Part shown: in pieces, positions 32,029 through 40,846 of the stretch | Layout: every line of letters begins with the position of its first letter | Position numbering within the stretch: position 1 is the first letter of the stretch | Assembly: GCF_029846255.1 (NCBI RefSeq) | Contig: NZ_JARVWQ010000001.1 | Coordinates: 1,612,001-1,676,000, forward strand | DNA: 64,000 bases | From: Amnibacterium sp. CER49 | GTDB lineage: Bacteria > Actinomycetota > Actinomycetes > Actinomycetales > Microbacteriaceae | Direction of reading: 5' to 3' | Program-made: the position numbers and the translations under genes | The notes under the pieces: generated by a model | Databases searched by the model: none | Told to the model about the DNA's origin: nothing | Seen by the model: only the letters and a program-made list of their open reading frames with translations

Positions 32029-33366
32029 ATGATGACGAACAAGCTCCAGGCCCCCCGGGCCGACGCGGGCGTGTCGCTCATCGAGGTCGTCGTGGCGGTC
32101 CTGGTCTTCGCCCTCGTCTCCGCCGGCATCGTCGCCGGCATCGCCTCGATCCAGGGCTTCTCGCGCGACGGCCGCGCCCGCGAGGTCGCCGTGAACCTCG
32201 CCGCGTCGGACCTCGCGAGCGTCCGCAGCGCCGTCGACCCGACGAGCCTCGGCAGCACGACGTGGAGCACGACCGTCGGTGCGACCACCTACACGGTGAC
32301 GCGGACCGTCGCGTGGGTCGCCGGCACGGACACCGGCTGCTCCGCGACCGGCACCGCGCCGACCTACAAGCGGGTCGACGTCGCGGTGACCTGGGCCGGC
32401 AAGCTCGCCGTCACCCCGGGCGTCTCGACCGACACGATCGTCTCCGCGCCGTCGCGCCTCACGGACCCGTCGACCGGCACCGTGATGGTCTCCGTGCTCG
32501 GTGCCGACGGCACGCCGCGCTCCGGGGTCACGGTCAGCATGTCGCCGACCTCCGGGGGAGCGGCCCTCGCCTCGCAGCCGCCCGCGACCGACGCGAACGG
32601 CTGCAGCTACGCGCTCCAGGTCGTCCCCGGCACCTACTCGATCGCCGTCTCGAAGAGCGGCTACGTCGACGCGAACCTGAACGCCTCGCCGTCCACGACG
32701 GTCACCGTCGTCGCCGGCCAGACGGTCGCGGCGCCGCCGTTCCAGTACGACGCGGCCATCACGCTGAGCCCGACGTACGCGACGGTGAACGGCAGCAACG
32801 CGGCGAACCGTCCCTCGAACCTCGACCTCACGTTCGCGACCGGCTCGGCGACCTACCCCCGCAGCTCGTCGGCGGCCCTCACGTTCTACCCGTTCCCGTC
32901 GGGCTACAGCGCCATCGGCGGCGCGCTCGGCACCGTGACGTCGGGCGGCTGCCCCGCGGTGGACCCGGCGCAGTGGGCCCAGAGCCTCACCGGCACCATC
33001 CTCAAGGCGGGCGCCCGCAACGCGCCGGTGACCGCCGCGCCGGGCGGCAGCACGAGCATCGCGGTGCCCATGGGCGGCTTCAGCGTGAAGATCAGCGGCT
33101 CGGCCGCCTACCTCACCGCCGTCTCGCAGGACAGCCCGGGGTCCCCGGCCGGCGAACCCGGCTGCCCGACGGCGATGACCTACACCTTCGGGTCGTACTC
33201 CGGCACCAACTACTTCCAGCTGCCCTACGGCACGTGGAACCTCTACACGGGCGCCACCTCGGGCGCGACCACGACGCCCGTCGCCGCGGGCAACATCACG
33301 ATCTACAACTCGTACACGACGGTCGCGACGGGCAACCAGATCACCCTCGACCCGAGGACGCCGTGA
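32029..33366 (+). CDS. Minor pilin-like protein with an adhesin-like Ig domain
   Basis: The product has 445 residues, far longer than a usual PilV/GspI-type minor pilin (about 150-200). The prepilin site is ADAG|VSLIEVVVAVL with Glu at +5, followed by the hydrophobic helix. From about residue 145 a carboxypeptidase-regulatory-like or Cna-B type beta domain is visible (GTVMVSVLGADGTPRSGVTV and VVPGTYSIAVSKSGY). More Ser/Thr/Gly-rich beta sequence with paired cysteines follows. It may sit at the pilus tip and bind a surface; that is inference. The ATG at 32029 follows GAGG (32019-32022). The stop overlaps the next gene by one base. Confidence 0.8.
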   Translation: MMTNKLQAPRADAGVSLIEVVVAVLVFALVSAGIVAGIASIQGFSRDGRAREVAVNLAASDLASVRSAVDPTSLGSTTWSTTVGATTYTVTRTVAWVAGTDTGCSATGTAPTYKRVDVAVTWAGKLAVTPGVSTDTIVSAPSRLTDPSTGTVMVSVLGADGTPRSGVTVSMSPTSGGAALASQPPATDANGCSYALQVVPGTYSIAVSKSGYVDANLNASPSTTVTVVAGQTVAAPPFQYDAAITLSPTYATVNGSNAANRPSNLDLTFATGSATYPRSSSAALTFYPFPSGYSAIGGALGTVTSGGCPAVDPAQWAQSLTGTILKAGARNAPVTAAPGGSTSIAVPMGGFSVKISGSAAYLTAVSQDSPGSPAGEPGCPTAMTYTFGSYSGTNYFQLPYGTWNLYTGATSGATTTPVAAGNITIYNSYTTVATGNQITLDPRTP

Positions 33367-34034
33367 TGCGCGCCCTCAGGCGGGTCCGGCACGACGACGC
33401 CGGCTTCTCGCTCGTCGAGATGCTCGTCACGCTCGTGCTCACCGGCATCGTGCTCGCGATGGTCGCGTCGTTCTTCCTCGCCGTCACGAAGTCGACCGCG
33501 GCGGGCCGCGACTCGAGCTCGGCGGTCGGCAGCGCCTCGAACGCCGCGGACGAGCTCGGCAACATGCTCGGCTTCGCCGTGCCCATCGCGGTCAGCGGCA
33601 GCGCGACGCCGACGCCCGCGATCAGCGCCGCGTCCGCGAGCTCGATCACCTTCACCGCGCTGCCCGACCAGGCGGCGGCGTCACCGGTGCCCGTGCAGGT
33701 CACCTTCTCCCTCGACGGCAGCAGCAACCTCGTCGAGCAGCGGGTCACCGGCGTGGCGGGGTCCGGCACCTGGGGCTTCTCCGGCACCGCCAGCAGCGTC
33801 ACGTTCCACGGCCCGTTCGACACGTCGGGCACGCCGCTGCTCACCTACCTGACGGCCACCGGCGCGACCGTCGGCACCGGCTCGGGCACCCTCACCGCTG
33901 CGCAGCTCGCCACCGTCACCGCGGTGCGCGTGAACCTCGCCGTGTCGAAGCCGAGCATCCCCGCCGCGAACGAGGTCGCCGTCGTGCGCACGATCGCGAT
34001 GCCGAACCTCCTCCTGAACGGGAGCGCCTCGTGA
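33366..34034 (+). CDS. Minor pilin, PilW-like
   Basis: The product has 222 residues. The short basic leader ends in DDAG|FSLVEMLVTLVLTGIV, a textbook class III prepilin site with Glu at +5, followed by the hydrophobic helix. The rest is a Ser/Thr/Ala-rich beta domain (SSITFTALPDQ, VTFSLDGSSNLVEQRV). In other bacteria PilW-type minor pilins form the initiation complex at the pilus tip with PilV and PilX; gene order here agrees. The ATG at 33366 overlaps the preceding stop; a GTG three bases earlier is possible. Confidence 0.82.
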   Translation: MRALRRVRHDDAGFSLVEMLVTLVLTGIVLAMVASFFLAVTKSTAAGRDSSSAVGSASNAADELGNMLGFAVPIAVSGSATPTPAISAASASSITFTALPDQAAASPVPVQVTFSLDGSSNLVEQRVTGVAGSGTWGFSGTASSVTFHGPFDTSGTPLLTYLTATGATVGTGSGTLTAAQLATVTAVRVNLAVSKPSIPAANEVAVVRTIAMPNLLLNGSAS

Positions 34035-35833
34035 TCGCCGCCCGCCTCCGCGCCCTCCGCGAGTCGCGCGAGCGCGGCTCCGCGCTGCTCGTCGTGATCG
34101 GCGTCGCCGTCGTCATGCTGATCCTCGTCGCGTCGAGCCTGCAGCTCACCTCCTCGACCCTGCTCCGCTCGAGCACGGACCAGCAGGCCGCGCAGGCGCT
34201 CGATGCGGCGTACGCGGGCGTGCAGGAGTACCAGAGCCGCCTCAACTCGAACGCCGACTACGAGTCGTTCGGCAACCCGGCCTCCACGTGGAGCGCGGGG
34301 AGCGCCGTCACCCTGCCGACCGGCGCCGCGGCGAACCCCGCCTTCGGCCTCGGCACGTCGGGCACCTGGGCGACCGTGCCCGTGCCGTCCGGGCAGTCCG
34401 CCACCGAGTCCTTCCGGTACGAGGTCGACAACACGCAGTACGCCGCGAGCGGCCTCGTCCGCCTGCGGGCGACGGGCCGCGCCGGCAGCACGACGCGCAG
34501 CGTGATCGCGACGGTGCACCAGCGCGGCTTCATCGACTACCTCTACTTCACCGACTTCGAGACGCTCGACCCCGCGGTGAGCCGCGTCACGTCGAGCTGC
34601 AACGCATACCTCTGGGCGACGCCGTCGCGCTCCGGGGCGTGCACGAACGTGCAGTTCGGCGCGAGCGACGTGCTGCGCGGTCCCGTGCACTCCAACGACT
34701 CGGTCAGCGCCTGCGGCACGGACTTCAAGGGCACCGTCACGACGTCCGCGCCGAGCGGCACGCTGACCGTCCCGTCGGGGTGCGCCGCGCCCCTGTACGA
34801 GGGCGCGGGCGGCGCGCCCACCTACGAGGCCCCCGTCACGATGCCCGCGACGAACACCTCGATGAAGGCGGGTACCTACGCGGGCAGCACCGTCGGCGGC
34901 TCGCCCGGCTGCCTCTACACCGGTCCGACCACCATCACCTTCAACGCGGGCGGCACGATGACGGTCGTCTCGCCGTGGACGAAGGTGACGAACCCGTCCT
35001 ACACGAGCGGTGTCGCGAGCAGCAGCCCCGCGATGTGCGGCTCGATCAGCCAGCTGCAGTCGAGCAGCGGCGCGACGGTCGCGACGCTGCCGAGCAACCT
35101 CGTCTACGTGCAGAACGTGCCGGCGAGCACCTCCGACCCGAACTACTCCGCGGCGGTGCCGAGCAACTTCACCTGCACCTACTCCGGCGCGGGCTGGTCG
35201 TACGGGGGCGCCGCCTACCCGGCCACGATCGGCGGCTCGACCGAGGCGCCGGCCGACGGCTGGTTCATCCACGACTCGGCCTCGAACACGAACTCGTGGA
35301 CGTCGACGAACCCCGCCTACGGCTGCCGCAACGGCGACGTGTTCGTGAAGGGCACCTTCAAGGGCGCCATGACGGTCGCGGCCGAGAACTACGTGTACGT
35401 CACGGGCGACCTCGTCTACACGAGCACCACGAGCGACATCCTCGGCCTCGTCGGCAACAACGCGGTGATCGTCTGGAACCCGGTGACCGGCTCGGCGAGC
35501 AGCCCGCAGACGATGCTCACCGACAGCGGCCGCACCGTCGACGCGGCGATCCTGTCGGTCGCCCACACCTTCATGGTGCAGAACCCCGGATGGGGCTCGG
35601 TGCGGGGGACCCTCACCGTGCTCGGCTCGATCGCGCAGCGGTACCGCGGCCAGATCGGCGCCGGGAACGCGCAGGGCGCGCTGGTCACCGGCTACGCGAA
35701 GAGCTACACGTACGACCCCCGCTTCGCCCTGACCACCCCGCCGCGGTACCTCGAGCCGGTGAGGATCACCTACGGCGTCGTCCGGTACGCGACCACCACC
35801 ACCGCCTTCAACGCCGACGGGAGCGCCCATTGA
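34031..35833 (+). CDS. Large PilX-like pilus-associated protein
   Basis: The product has 600 residues. The N-terminus RESRERGSALLVVIGVAVVM is like PilX: a Gly before a hydrophobic helix, but without Glu at +5. The remaining 550 residues are Ser/Thr/Gly/Asn-rich and contain about ten cysteines (SCNAYLW, SGACTNV, SACGTDF, SGCAAPL, GCLYTG, AMCGSI, FTCTYSG, YGCRNGDVFVKG). The size and cysteine pairs suggest a disulfide-rich tip adhesin. The GTG overlaps the previous gene by four bases; the stop overlaps the TTG start of pilD. The exact family is not certain. Confidence 0.75.
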   Translation: MIAARLRALRESRERGSALLVVIGVAVVMLILVASSLQLTSSTLLRSSTDQQAAQALDAAYAGVQEYQSRLNSNADYESFGNPASTWSAGSAVTLPTGAAANPAFGLGTSGTWATVPVPSGQSATESFRYEVDNTQYAASGLVRLRATGRAGSTTRSVIATVHQRGFIDYLYFTDFETLDPAVSRVTSSCNAYLWATPSRSGACTNVQFGASDVLRGPVHSNDSVSACGTDFKGTVTTSAPSGTLTVPSGCAAPLYEGAGGAPTYEAPVTMPATNTSMKAGTYAGSTVGGSPGCLYTGPTTITFNAGGTMTVVSPWTKVTNPSYTSGVASSSPAMCGSISQLQSSSGATVATLPSNLVYVQNVPASTSDPNYSAAVPSNFTCTYSGAGWSYGGAAYPATIGGSTEAPADGWFIHDSASNTNSWTSTNPAYGCRNGDVFVKGTFKGAMTVAAENYVYVTGDLVYTSTTSDILGLVGNNAVIVWNPVTGSASSPQTMLTDSGRTVDAAILSVAHTFMVQNPGWGSVRGTLTVLGSIAQRYRGQIGAGNAQGALVTGYAKSYTYDPRFALTTPPRYLEPVRITYGVVRYATTTTAFNADGSAH

Positions 35834-36657
35834 GCGCCGTCCTGCTGCCGACCGTCGCCCTGCTCGGGCTGCTCGTCGGGTCGTTCCTCAACGTCGTGGT
35901 GCACCGGGTGCCCCTCGGGCTCTCCGTCGTCGCGCCCGCGTCCTCCTGCCCGGGCTGCGGGAGCCGCATCGCGGCGCGCGACAACGTCCCGCTCGTCTCG
36001 TGGGCGCTGCTGCGCGGCGCGTGCCGCACCTGCCGGATGCCGATCCCGGTGCGCTACCCGCTCGTCGAGGCGCTCACCGCGGTGGCGTTCGTCGTCGCCG
36101 CGGCCCCGTTCCTGCCCGCGCTCGAGCGGGCGACCGACGCGCGGACCGCGCTCGCCGCCGGGCTCGAGCTCGCGGCGTACTGCTACCTCGCCGCGATCTC
36201 GGTCGCGCTCGCCGCGATCGACCTCGACGTGCGCCGCCTGCCCGACCGCATCGTGCTGCCCGCCTACCTCGTGGGCGCCGTCTTCCTCGGCGCCGCCGAC
36301 CTGCTCCGCGGCGACGCGGTCGCGGCCGTCACCGCCGCGGCGGGCGCCGCCTGCTCCTTCGCCTTCTACTACGCGCTCGCCTGGGTGAAGCCCGGCGCGA
36401 TGGGGTACGGCGACGTGAAGCTCGCCGGCGTGCTCGGCCTGTTCCTCGGACAGGTGGGCGTCCCCGCCCTCGTCGTCGGCACGTTCGCGGCCTTCCTCGG
36501 CGGCGGTCTCTTCGGCGTCGTGATTCTTCTTTCGCGACGCGGCGCGGGATCCACGGCGATCCCGTTCGGACCGTGGATGCTGGCGGGGGCGTGGGTCGGC
36601 GTGCTGTTCGGCGCTCCGCTCGCCACCGCCTACCTCGCCCTCGCCGGGCTCGCCTGA
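35830..36657 (+). CDS. pilD: Prepilin peptidase PilD
   Basis: PilD removes the leader from prepilins and methylates the new N-terminus. The protein has 275 residues. GSFLNVVVHRVP is followed by the zinc-binding CPGC (40/43) and CRTC (65/68) pairs with the DNVPLVSW segment between them. The two catalytic aspartates are in AAIDLDVRRLPD and GAMGYGDVKLAG. About seven membrane helices are visible. The start is a TTG at 35830 that overlaps the preceding stop; no ATG or GTG fits the conserved N-terminus. It serves the four pilin-like proteins just upstream. Confidence 0.95.
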   Translation: MSAVLLPTVALLGLLVGSFLNVVVHRVPLGLSVVAPASSCPGCGSRIAARDNVPLVSWALLRGACRTCRMPIPVRYPLVEALTAVAFVVAAAPFLPALERATDARTALAAGLELAAYCYLAAISVALAAIDLDVRRLPDRIVLPAYLVGAVFLGAADLLRGDAVAAVTAAAGAACSFAFYYALAWVKPGAMGYGDVKLAGVLGLFLGQVGVPALVVGTFAAFLGGGLFGVVILLSRRGAGSTAIPFGPWMLAGAWVGVLFGAPLATAYLALAGLA

Positions 36658-36705
36658 CCTCAGACCTCCTCGTCCCTCGCAGTCCCGCTTTCGAAAGAAG
36701 CCCGC

Positions 36706-37752
36706 ATGCCCCGCACACTGATCGGTCTCGATCTGGGCTCCGGCGTGATCCGCGCCGCGGAGGTCCAGCCGAACCCCAAGGGCCGGCCGCAGCTCCACCG
36801 CTACGCGGAGGTCGCCGTCCCCGCCTCGGCCATCAACGAGGGCGTGGTCGCCGACGAGGAGGTCGTCGTCGCCGCGCTGAAGCGGCTCTGGTCGGAGGCG
36901 CGCTTCAAGAGCCGCTCCGTCGTGATCGGCATCGGCAGCCAGCAGGTGCTCACCCGCGAGCTCGCACTGCCCCGGATGCCGCTCGAGCAGCTGCGCGAGA
37001 CGCTGCCGTTCCGCGTGCAGGACCTGCTGCCGCTGCCCGTCGAGCAGGCGCTGCTCGACTTCTTCCCGCTCGAGGAGGTCGAGGGCGAGGAGGGCCCGCA
37101 GCTGCGCGGGCTGCTCGTCGCCGCGACCCGCGAGTCGGTCACCGCGAACACGCGGGCGATCGCCGCGGCCGGCCTGCGCGTGATCGACGTCGACCTCATC
37201 CCGTTCGCGGTGAGCCGGGTGCAGCTCGAGGAGCACGACGGTCCCGGCGCCGAGGTGCTCGTGCACGTCGGGGCCCAGTCGACGAGCATCGTGGTCGCCG
37301 AGGGCGGCATCCCGCAGTTCGTCCGCACCCTGCCCGCGGGCGGTGCCGACATCACCGAGGCGATCGCCGAGCGCCTGCGCATCGACGAGGCGGAGGCCGA
37401 GGCGCTGAAGCGGCGGGTCGGCATGGCCGAGGGCACCGACCCCGCGGCGCGGACCGCCGCGAAGGTGGCGGGGGAGATCGCCGCGGAGCTCGTCCGAGCC
37501 GTCCGCTCGACCATCGCCTTCTACACGAACGCGCATCCGGCCGCCTCGTTCGGCGGCGTCGTCCTCTCCGGCGGCGGCGGTGCGCTGATCGGCTTCGCCG
37601 ACGCGCTCGGCGCGGCCGTCGGGCTGCCCGTGATGAGCGTCGCGGCGGGCGTCAAGTTCTCGGTCGGCCCGCGCGTCGACCAGGAGTCCTTCTTCGCCGC
37701 GGGGCCGGCCCCGACCGTGGCGCTCGGCCTGACCATGAGGAGCCCGGCGTGA
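36706..37752 (+). CDS. pilM: Type IV pilus assembly protein PilM
   Basis: PilM is a cytoplasmic actin-fold protein that binds the N-terminus of PilN and links the alignment complex to the ATPases. It has 348 residues. ATP-fold signatures are IGLDLGSGVIRAAEV at the start, VLVHVGAQSTSIVVAEGG in the middle (phosphate 2) and VVLSGGGGALIGFADAL near the C-terminus (adenosine motif). The loop GIGSQQVLTRELALPRMPLE is typical of PilM. The ATG follows GAAAGAAG. pilN overlaps its stop by four bases. Confidence 0.94.
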   Translation: MPRTLIGLDLGSGVIRAAEVQPNPKGRPQLHRYAEVAVPASAINEGVVADEEVVVAALKRLWSEARFKSRSVVIGIGSQQVLTRELALPRMPLEQLRETLPFRVQDLLPLPVEQALLDFFPLEEVEGEEGPQLRGLLVAATRESVTANTRAIAAAGLRVIDVDLIPFAVSRVQLEEHDGPGAEVLVHVGAQSTSIVVAEGGIPQFVRTLPAGGADITEAIAERLRIDEAEAEALKRRVGMAEGTDPAARTAAKVAGEIAAELVRAVRSTIAFYTNAHPAASFGGVVLSGGGGALIGFADALGAAVGLPVMSVAAGVKFSVGPRVDQESFFAAGPAPTVALGLTMRSPA

Positions 37753-38447
37753 CCCTGACGAAGCAGAGCAGGCGCCAGCGGCCCGAGGCCGCGAAGCGCC
37801 CCCACGTGAAGCGCGGCGGCTTCGGCCCGGCGCGCGTCTCCCTGCTCCCCGCGGAGCTGAAGCGCGAGGCGCACGAGCGGCGCGTCCGCCAGCGGATGAT
37901 CGCGGCGCTGCTCATCGCCCTCGCCGTCACCGTCACCGGTGTCGGCGGCGCGGGCGCCTACGCGATCACCGCGCAGTCCGCCGCCGACCAGGCGACCTCC
38001 GCGAGCGCGGCGGCCACCGCGCAGCTCGGCCGATACACCGAGGTGCAGGCGCTGCAGCACCGGGTCGCGCTGTCCGACGCCGCGAAGCGGGTCGGCTCGT
38101 CGCCCCAGATCGACTGGCAGTCGTTCCTCAAGCACGTGGCGTGGAGCGCGCCGCAGGGCTTCACGATCACCGCCATCACCGCCGACTCGGCCTCCGCGGT
38201 CGCCGCGTACCCGCAGGGGGCGACGCCGCTCGACGGCGCGCGCGTCGGCACCGTGATCATCACGGCGCACACCGCGTCGATCACGGCGCTGCCCTCCTGG
38301 CTCGCCGCGCTGTCGCAGCTGCGCGGCTACGCCGACGCGACGCCGTCGGTCACCGCCGGCGACGGCAGCGGCTACACCGTCTCGGTGACGATGCACGTGA
38401 CCGACGCGCTCTACATCACGCCGCTGAAGAAGGGGGCGCGCTCGTGA
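37749..38447 (+). CDS. pilN: Type IV pilus assembly protein PilN
   Basis: The product has 232 residues. The N-terminal cytoplasmic part contains the PilM-binding VSLLPAELKREAHERRV, close to the INLLP-type motif of the family. A membrane helix follows (MIAALLIALAVTVTGVGGAG), then an extracytoplasmic coiled coil and a small beta domain (WQSFLKHVAWSAPQGFTITA). PilN pairs with PilO to align the pilus machine. The GTG overlaps pilM and the stop overlaps pilO. The order pilM-pilN-pilO without pilP or pilQ fits a monoderm. Confidence 0.9.
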   Translation: MTLTKQSRRQRPEAAKRPHVKRGGFGPARVSLLPAELKREAHERRVRQRMIAALLIALAVTVTGVGGAGAYAITAQSAADQATSASAAATAQLGRYTEVQALQHRVALSDAAKRVGSSPQIDWQSFLKHVAWSAPQGFTITAITADSASAVAAYPQGATPLDGARVGTVIITAHTASITALPSWLAALSQLRGYADATPSVTAGDGSGYTVSVTMHVTDALYITPLKKGARS

Positions 38448-39121
38448 GGTCCACGGTCCGGCTCTGGCTCCTCGGCGGCGTCATCGTGATCGTCGCCCTC
38501 CTCGGCGGCGGGTACGTGCTCGGCGCCGCCCCGCTGCTCGCCTCCGCCGCGCAGGCGGACTCCACGAAGGCGAGCGCGGACCAGCAGGCCCGCCTCACCC
38601 GCTTCCAGCTGGCGCAGCTGCAGGCCGCCTCCCAGCAGATGGACGCGCTGAAGGCGAAGGCGGCCGCGGGGGAGCTCGCGGTGCCGTCGCGGCTCGACGC
38701 CGAGGCGTTCATCCGTCGTGTGAACGCCGTCGCAGCGAGGGACGGCCTGAAGGTCGGCTCGATCGTGCCCGGTGACGCCGTCGCCTACACGTCGCCCGCG
38801 CCCGCCGTGGTCGCGACCGGCGCGGTCGCGGGCGCCACGCCCACCGCGACCCCGACGCCCGCACCGAGCGCGGCGACCCCCGCGGCCCCCGTCGTGCCGA
38901 CCACCGCTGCGACCGACCCGCTCATCACGGCGAGCGACCTCGTCGTGATCCCGGTGACCCTCTCCGTGCAGGGGACGATGGCGCAGACGCTGCAGTTCAC
39001 GCACGACATCCAGAACGACGAGCGGACCTTCCTCGTGAACGGCTTCAGCACGACGCAGAGCGCGGCCGGCAGCGGCGTGGCCGCGACCCTGAAGGGCTAC
39101 GTCTACGCCCTGAAGGGCTGA
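38444..39121 (+). CDS. pilO: Type IV pilus assembly protein PilO-like
   Basis: The product has 225 residues. An N-terminal membrane helix (LWLLGGVIVIVALLGGGYVL) is followed by a coiled coil (TRFQLAQLQAASQQMDALKA), then a short ferredoxin-like region broken by a Thr/Pro/Ala-rich insert (about 125-155), and a C-terminal strand-helix unit (VIPVTLSVQGTMAQTLQFTH). This matches the PilO plan. Sequence identity in this family is low, so order after pilN counts as evidence. It ends the pilus operon; a strong terminator follows. Confidence 0.85.
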   Translation: MRSTVRLWLLGGVIVIVALLGGGYVLGAAPLLASAAQADSTKASADQQARLTRFQLAQLQAASQQMDALKAKAAAGELAVPSRLDAEAFIRRVNAVAARDGLKVGSIVPGDAVAYTSPAPAVVATGAVAGATPTATPTPAPSAATPAAPVVPTTAATDPLITASDLVVIPVTLSVQGTMAQTLQFTHDIQNDERTFLVNGFSTTQSAAGSGVAATLKGYVYALKG

Positions 39122-39135
39122 GCCCGAGCGACACG

Positions 39136-39173
39136 CGGACGGCGGCCGGACCCCGGGGTCCAGCCGCCGTCCG
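39136..39173 (+). terminator. Terminator after pilO
   Basis: There is an 11-bp perfect outer stem (CGGACGGCGGC and its complement) enclosing a second perfect palindrome (GGACCCC-GGGGTCC), separated by one C/A mismatch. It starts 14 nt after pilO. It would form a long extended hairpin. Confidence 0.82.
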
Positions 39174-39219
39174 TGCTCGCTGCCTAGGCTCGTCGCCGAC
39201 CGAAGCGGAAGGACGGCCC

Positions 39220-40335
39220 ATGGCACGCATCGACGACGGACGGGACGGGACCGACGTCCCCGTCGCCGACGAGGCGGAGGAGCACGGCGAGCACGCCGCG
39301 CCGATCCCGCCCGACGGCGACCGGCCCGCCACGGCCCGCGCGGCCGCGCCCGACGCAGCGGCGACCGGCGAGCCCGACGCCGGCGCGGCTCCGGTGGAGC
39401 GCGCGACCGCGCGCCCGATCGAGGCCGCCGGCAGCGGGGCCACCGGCAGCGGCGAGGGCGTCGGCACGCCGGCCGCACCCGCCGTCGCGGCGGACGTGCA
39501 CGCGCGGCGTTCCGAGGACGCCGGCACGGCGGCGCCGACCGACGAGCCGGTCGGGGCCACGACCGCGCAGGACGACGCTCCAGCGGCGCCGCTGCCCGCC
39601 GAGCCCGCCCACAGTCCGGAGGCCGACGCCGAGCGCGCCGCCGCAGCCGACGAGCGGGCCGCCCGCGCCGAGGCGGACGCCCCCGACGCCGAGGCGGGGG
39701 AGCCGCCTGCTCCCGTCGCGCCGCCGGTCGCGACGCCGCGCAGCGACCTCGCTCCGCCGCCCGCGGCGGCCGCCCCGCCGCGTCCGATGGACGCCGCCGC
39801 GGCGCCGCCCCCGCCGAAGCAGCGCAGCAACCGCCTCGCCGGCACCGCCTGGGTGCTGCTCGCCTCCGGCGTGTTCGAGGTGCTGCTCCTCGTCGGGATC
39901 GCGCTGTACGTGCTGCTCGCGGGCGGTGCGAGCGCGGTGCCGCAGGCGATGCAGCAGGTGCTCCGCTCGCAGTTCGCGTGGCTGCCCGTGGTGCTGTTCT
40001 TCCTGCTGTTCGAGCTCACGGTGCTGCTGCTCAACCGCACCCGGCCCTTCGGGTACACCGTCGCGAGCCTCGTGGTCGGCGCCGTCGTCTGGCTGCTGTT
40101 CACCGTGCTGTTCCTCGCGATGCAGCAGGGCGGGCTCGCGAACGAGGCGAGCCTCGGCCGCGCGCTCGTCGATCCCGAGTTCCTGATCGTCGGGCTCGTC
40201 GCCCGCGAGGTCATGCTCTGGACCGGGCATGCGATCGGAGCGCGCGGTCGGCGCGTGCGGCAGCGCAACCGCGCCGCCCGCGAGCAGTACGAGCAGGAGG
40301 TGCGGGCGCAGGATGGATCAGGCGCCCCGGCCTGA
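39220..40335 (+). CDS. Membrane protein of unknown function with long disordered N-terminus
   Basis: The product has 371 residues and is not recognised. The first 200 residues are Ala/Pro/Glu/Asp-rich and of low complexity, surely disordered and cytoplasmic. Four membrane helices then follow at about 209-235, 249-268, 275-296 and 314-334. The C-terminal tail is basic (RGRRVRQRNRAAREQYEQE). GGAAGGACGG gives the ribosome binding site for the ATG at 39220; a TAGGCT hexamer at 39185-39190 may be its -10 box. It follows the pilus operon terminator and overlaps the next membrane-protein gene, so the two probably work together. Confidence 0.7.
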   Translation: MARIDDGRDGTDVPVADEAEEHGEHAAPIPPDGDRPATARAAAPDAAATGEPDAGAAPVERATARPIEAAGSGATGSGEGVGTPAAPAVAADVHARRSEDAGTAAPTDEPVGATTAQDDAPAAPLPAEPAHSPEADAERAAAADERAARAEADAPDAEAGEPPAPVAPPVATPRSDLAPPPAAAAPPRPMDAAAAPPPPKQRSNRLAGTAWVLLASGVFEVLLLVGIALYVLLAGGASAVPQAMQQVLRSQFAWLPVVLFFLLFELTVLLLNRTRPFGYTVASLVVGAVVWLLFTVLFLAMQQGGLANEASLGRALVDPEFLIVGLVAREVMLWTGHAIGARGRRVRQRNRAAREQYEQEVRAQDGSGAPA

Positions 40336-40789
40336 TCGCTCACCCGGCCTCGCGCTGTTCGTGGCGCTGGCCTGGGGCGCCTTCGTCGTCGCGGGCGACG
40401 GCTTCCTCAGCCTCCTGACGGGCGCCGAGGCCGTCGCCCTCCCCGACGCGGGCCCCGTGCTCGTCATCACGGCCGGGTTCGTCGCGGCCGTGCTGCTGCT
40501 CGTGCTGCTCGCGCGCGTGCGGGCGGGGGCGACCCTCTGGGTGGCGCCGGTCGCGGGCGTCGTCGTGTACGTCGTCGTCGTCGTCGTCGAGGCGGTGGGC
40601 TACGCCATGATCCGCGGCGCCGCCGCCGACGCGCTGCTCGCCCTGCTCTCGGCGGGCACGAGCGCCTTCACGCTGCTCGACGCCGCGCTCGCCGTCGTCG
40701 CCGGGGCCGTGCAGGTGCTCGTCCTGCGGGCCCGCTCGCTCGGCGCGACACGGCCGCGCTGGCCGTGGGAGGGACGCGACGAGCCCTGA
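40313..40789 (+). CDS. Small four-helix membrane protein of unknown function
   Basis: The product has 158 residues and is not recognised. About four membrane helices are visible: [58 protein letters not shown] and a last one ending in [17 protein letters not shown]. The ATG at 40313 lies inside the end of the preceding gene, with AGGAGG at 40296-40301 as ribosome binding site. The 23-bp overlap implies coupled translation with the upstream membrane protein. A short basic tail ends the protein. Confidence 0.7.
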   Translation: MDQAPRPDRSPGLALFVALAWGAFVVAGDGFLSLLTGAEAVALPDAGPVLVITAGFVAAVLLLVLLARVRAGATLWVAPVAGVVVYVVVVVVEAVGYAMIRGAAADALLALLSAGTSAFTLLDAALAVVAGAVQVLVLRARSLGATRPRWPWEGRDEP

Positions 40790-40817
40790 CGCAGCCGCCC
40801 GCGGCGCGCCGACCCGG

Positions 40818-40846
40818 TTCGACTTGCGCCTCCGGTGGGGTAACAT
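40818..40846 (+). promoter_or_regulatory. Putative str operon promoter (rpsL)
   Basis: TTCGAC (40818-40823) and TAACAT (40841-40846) are separated by 17 bp. The -10 box is good, the -35 box poor. Transcription from about 40853 would give an rpsL leader of about 180 nt. The spacing and position after the last membrane-protein gene support a main promoter for the ribosomal operon. Confidence 0.6.
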
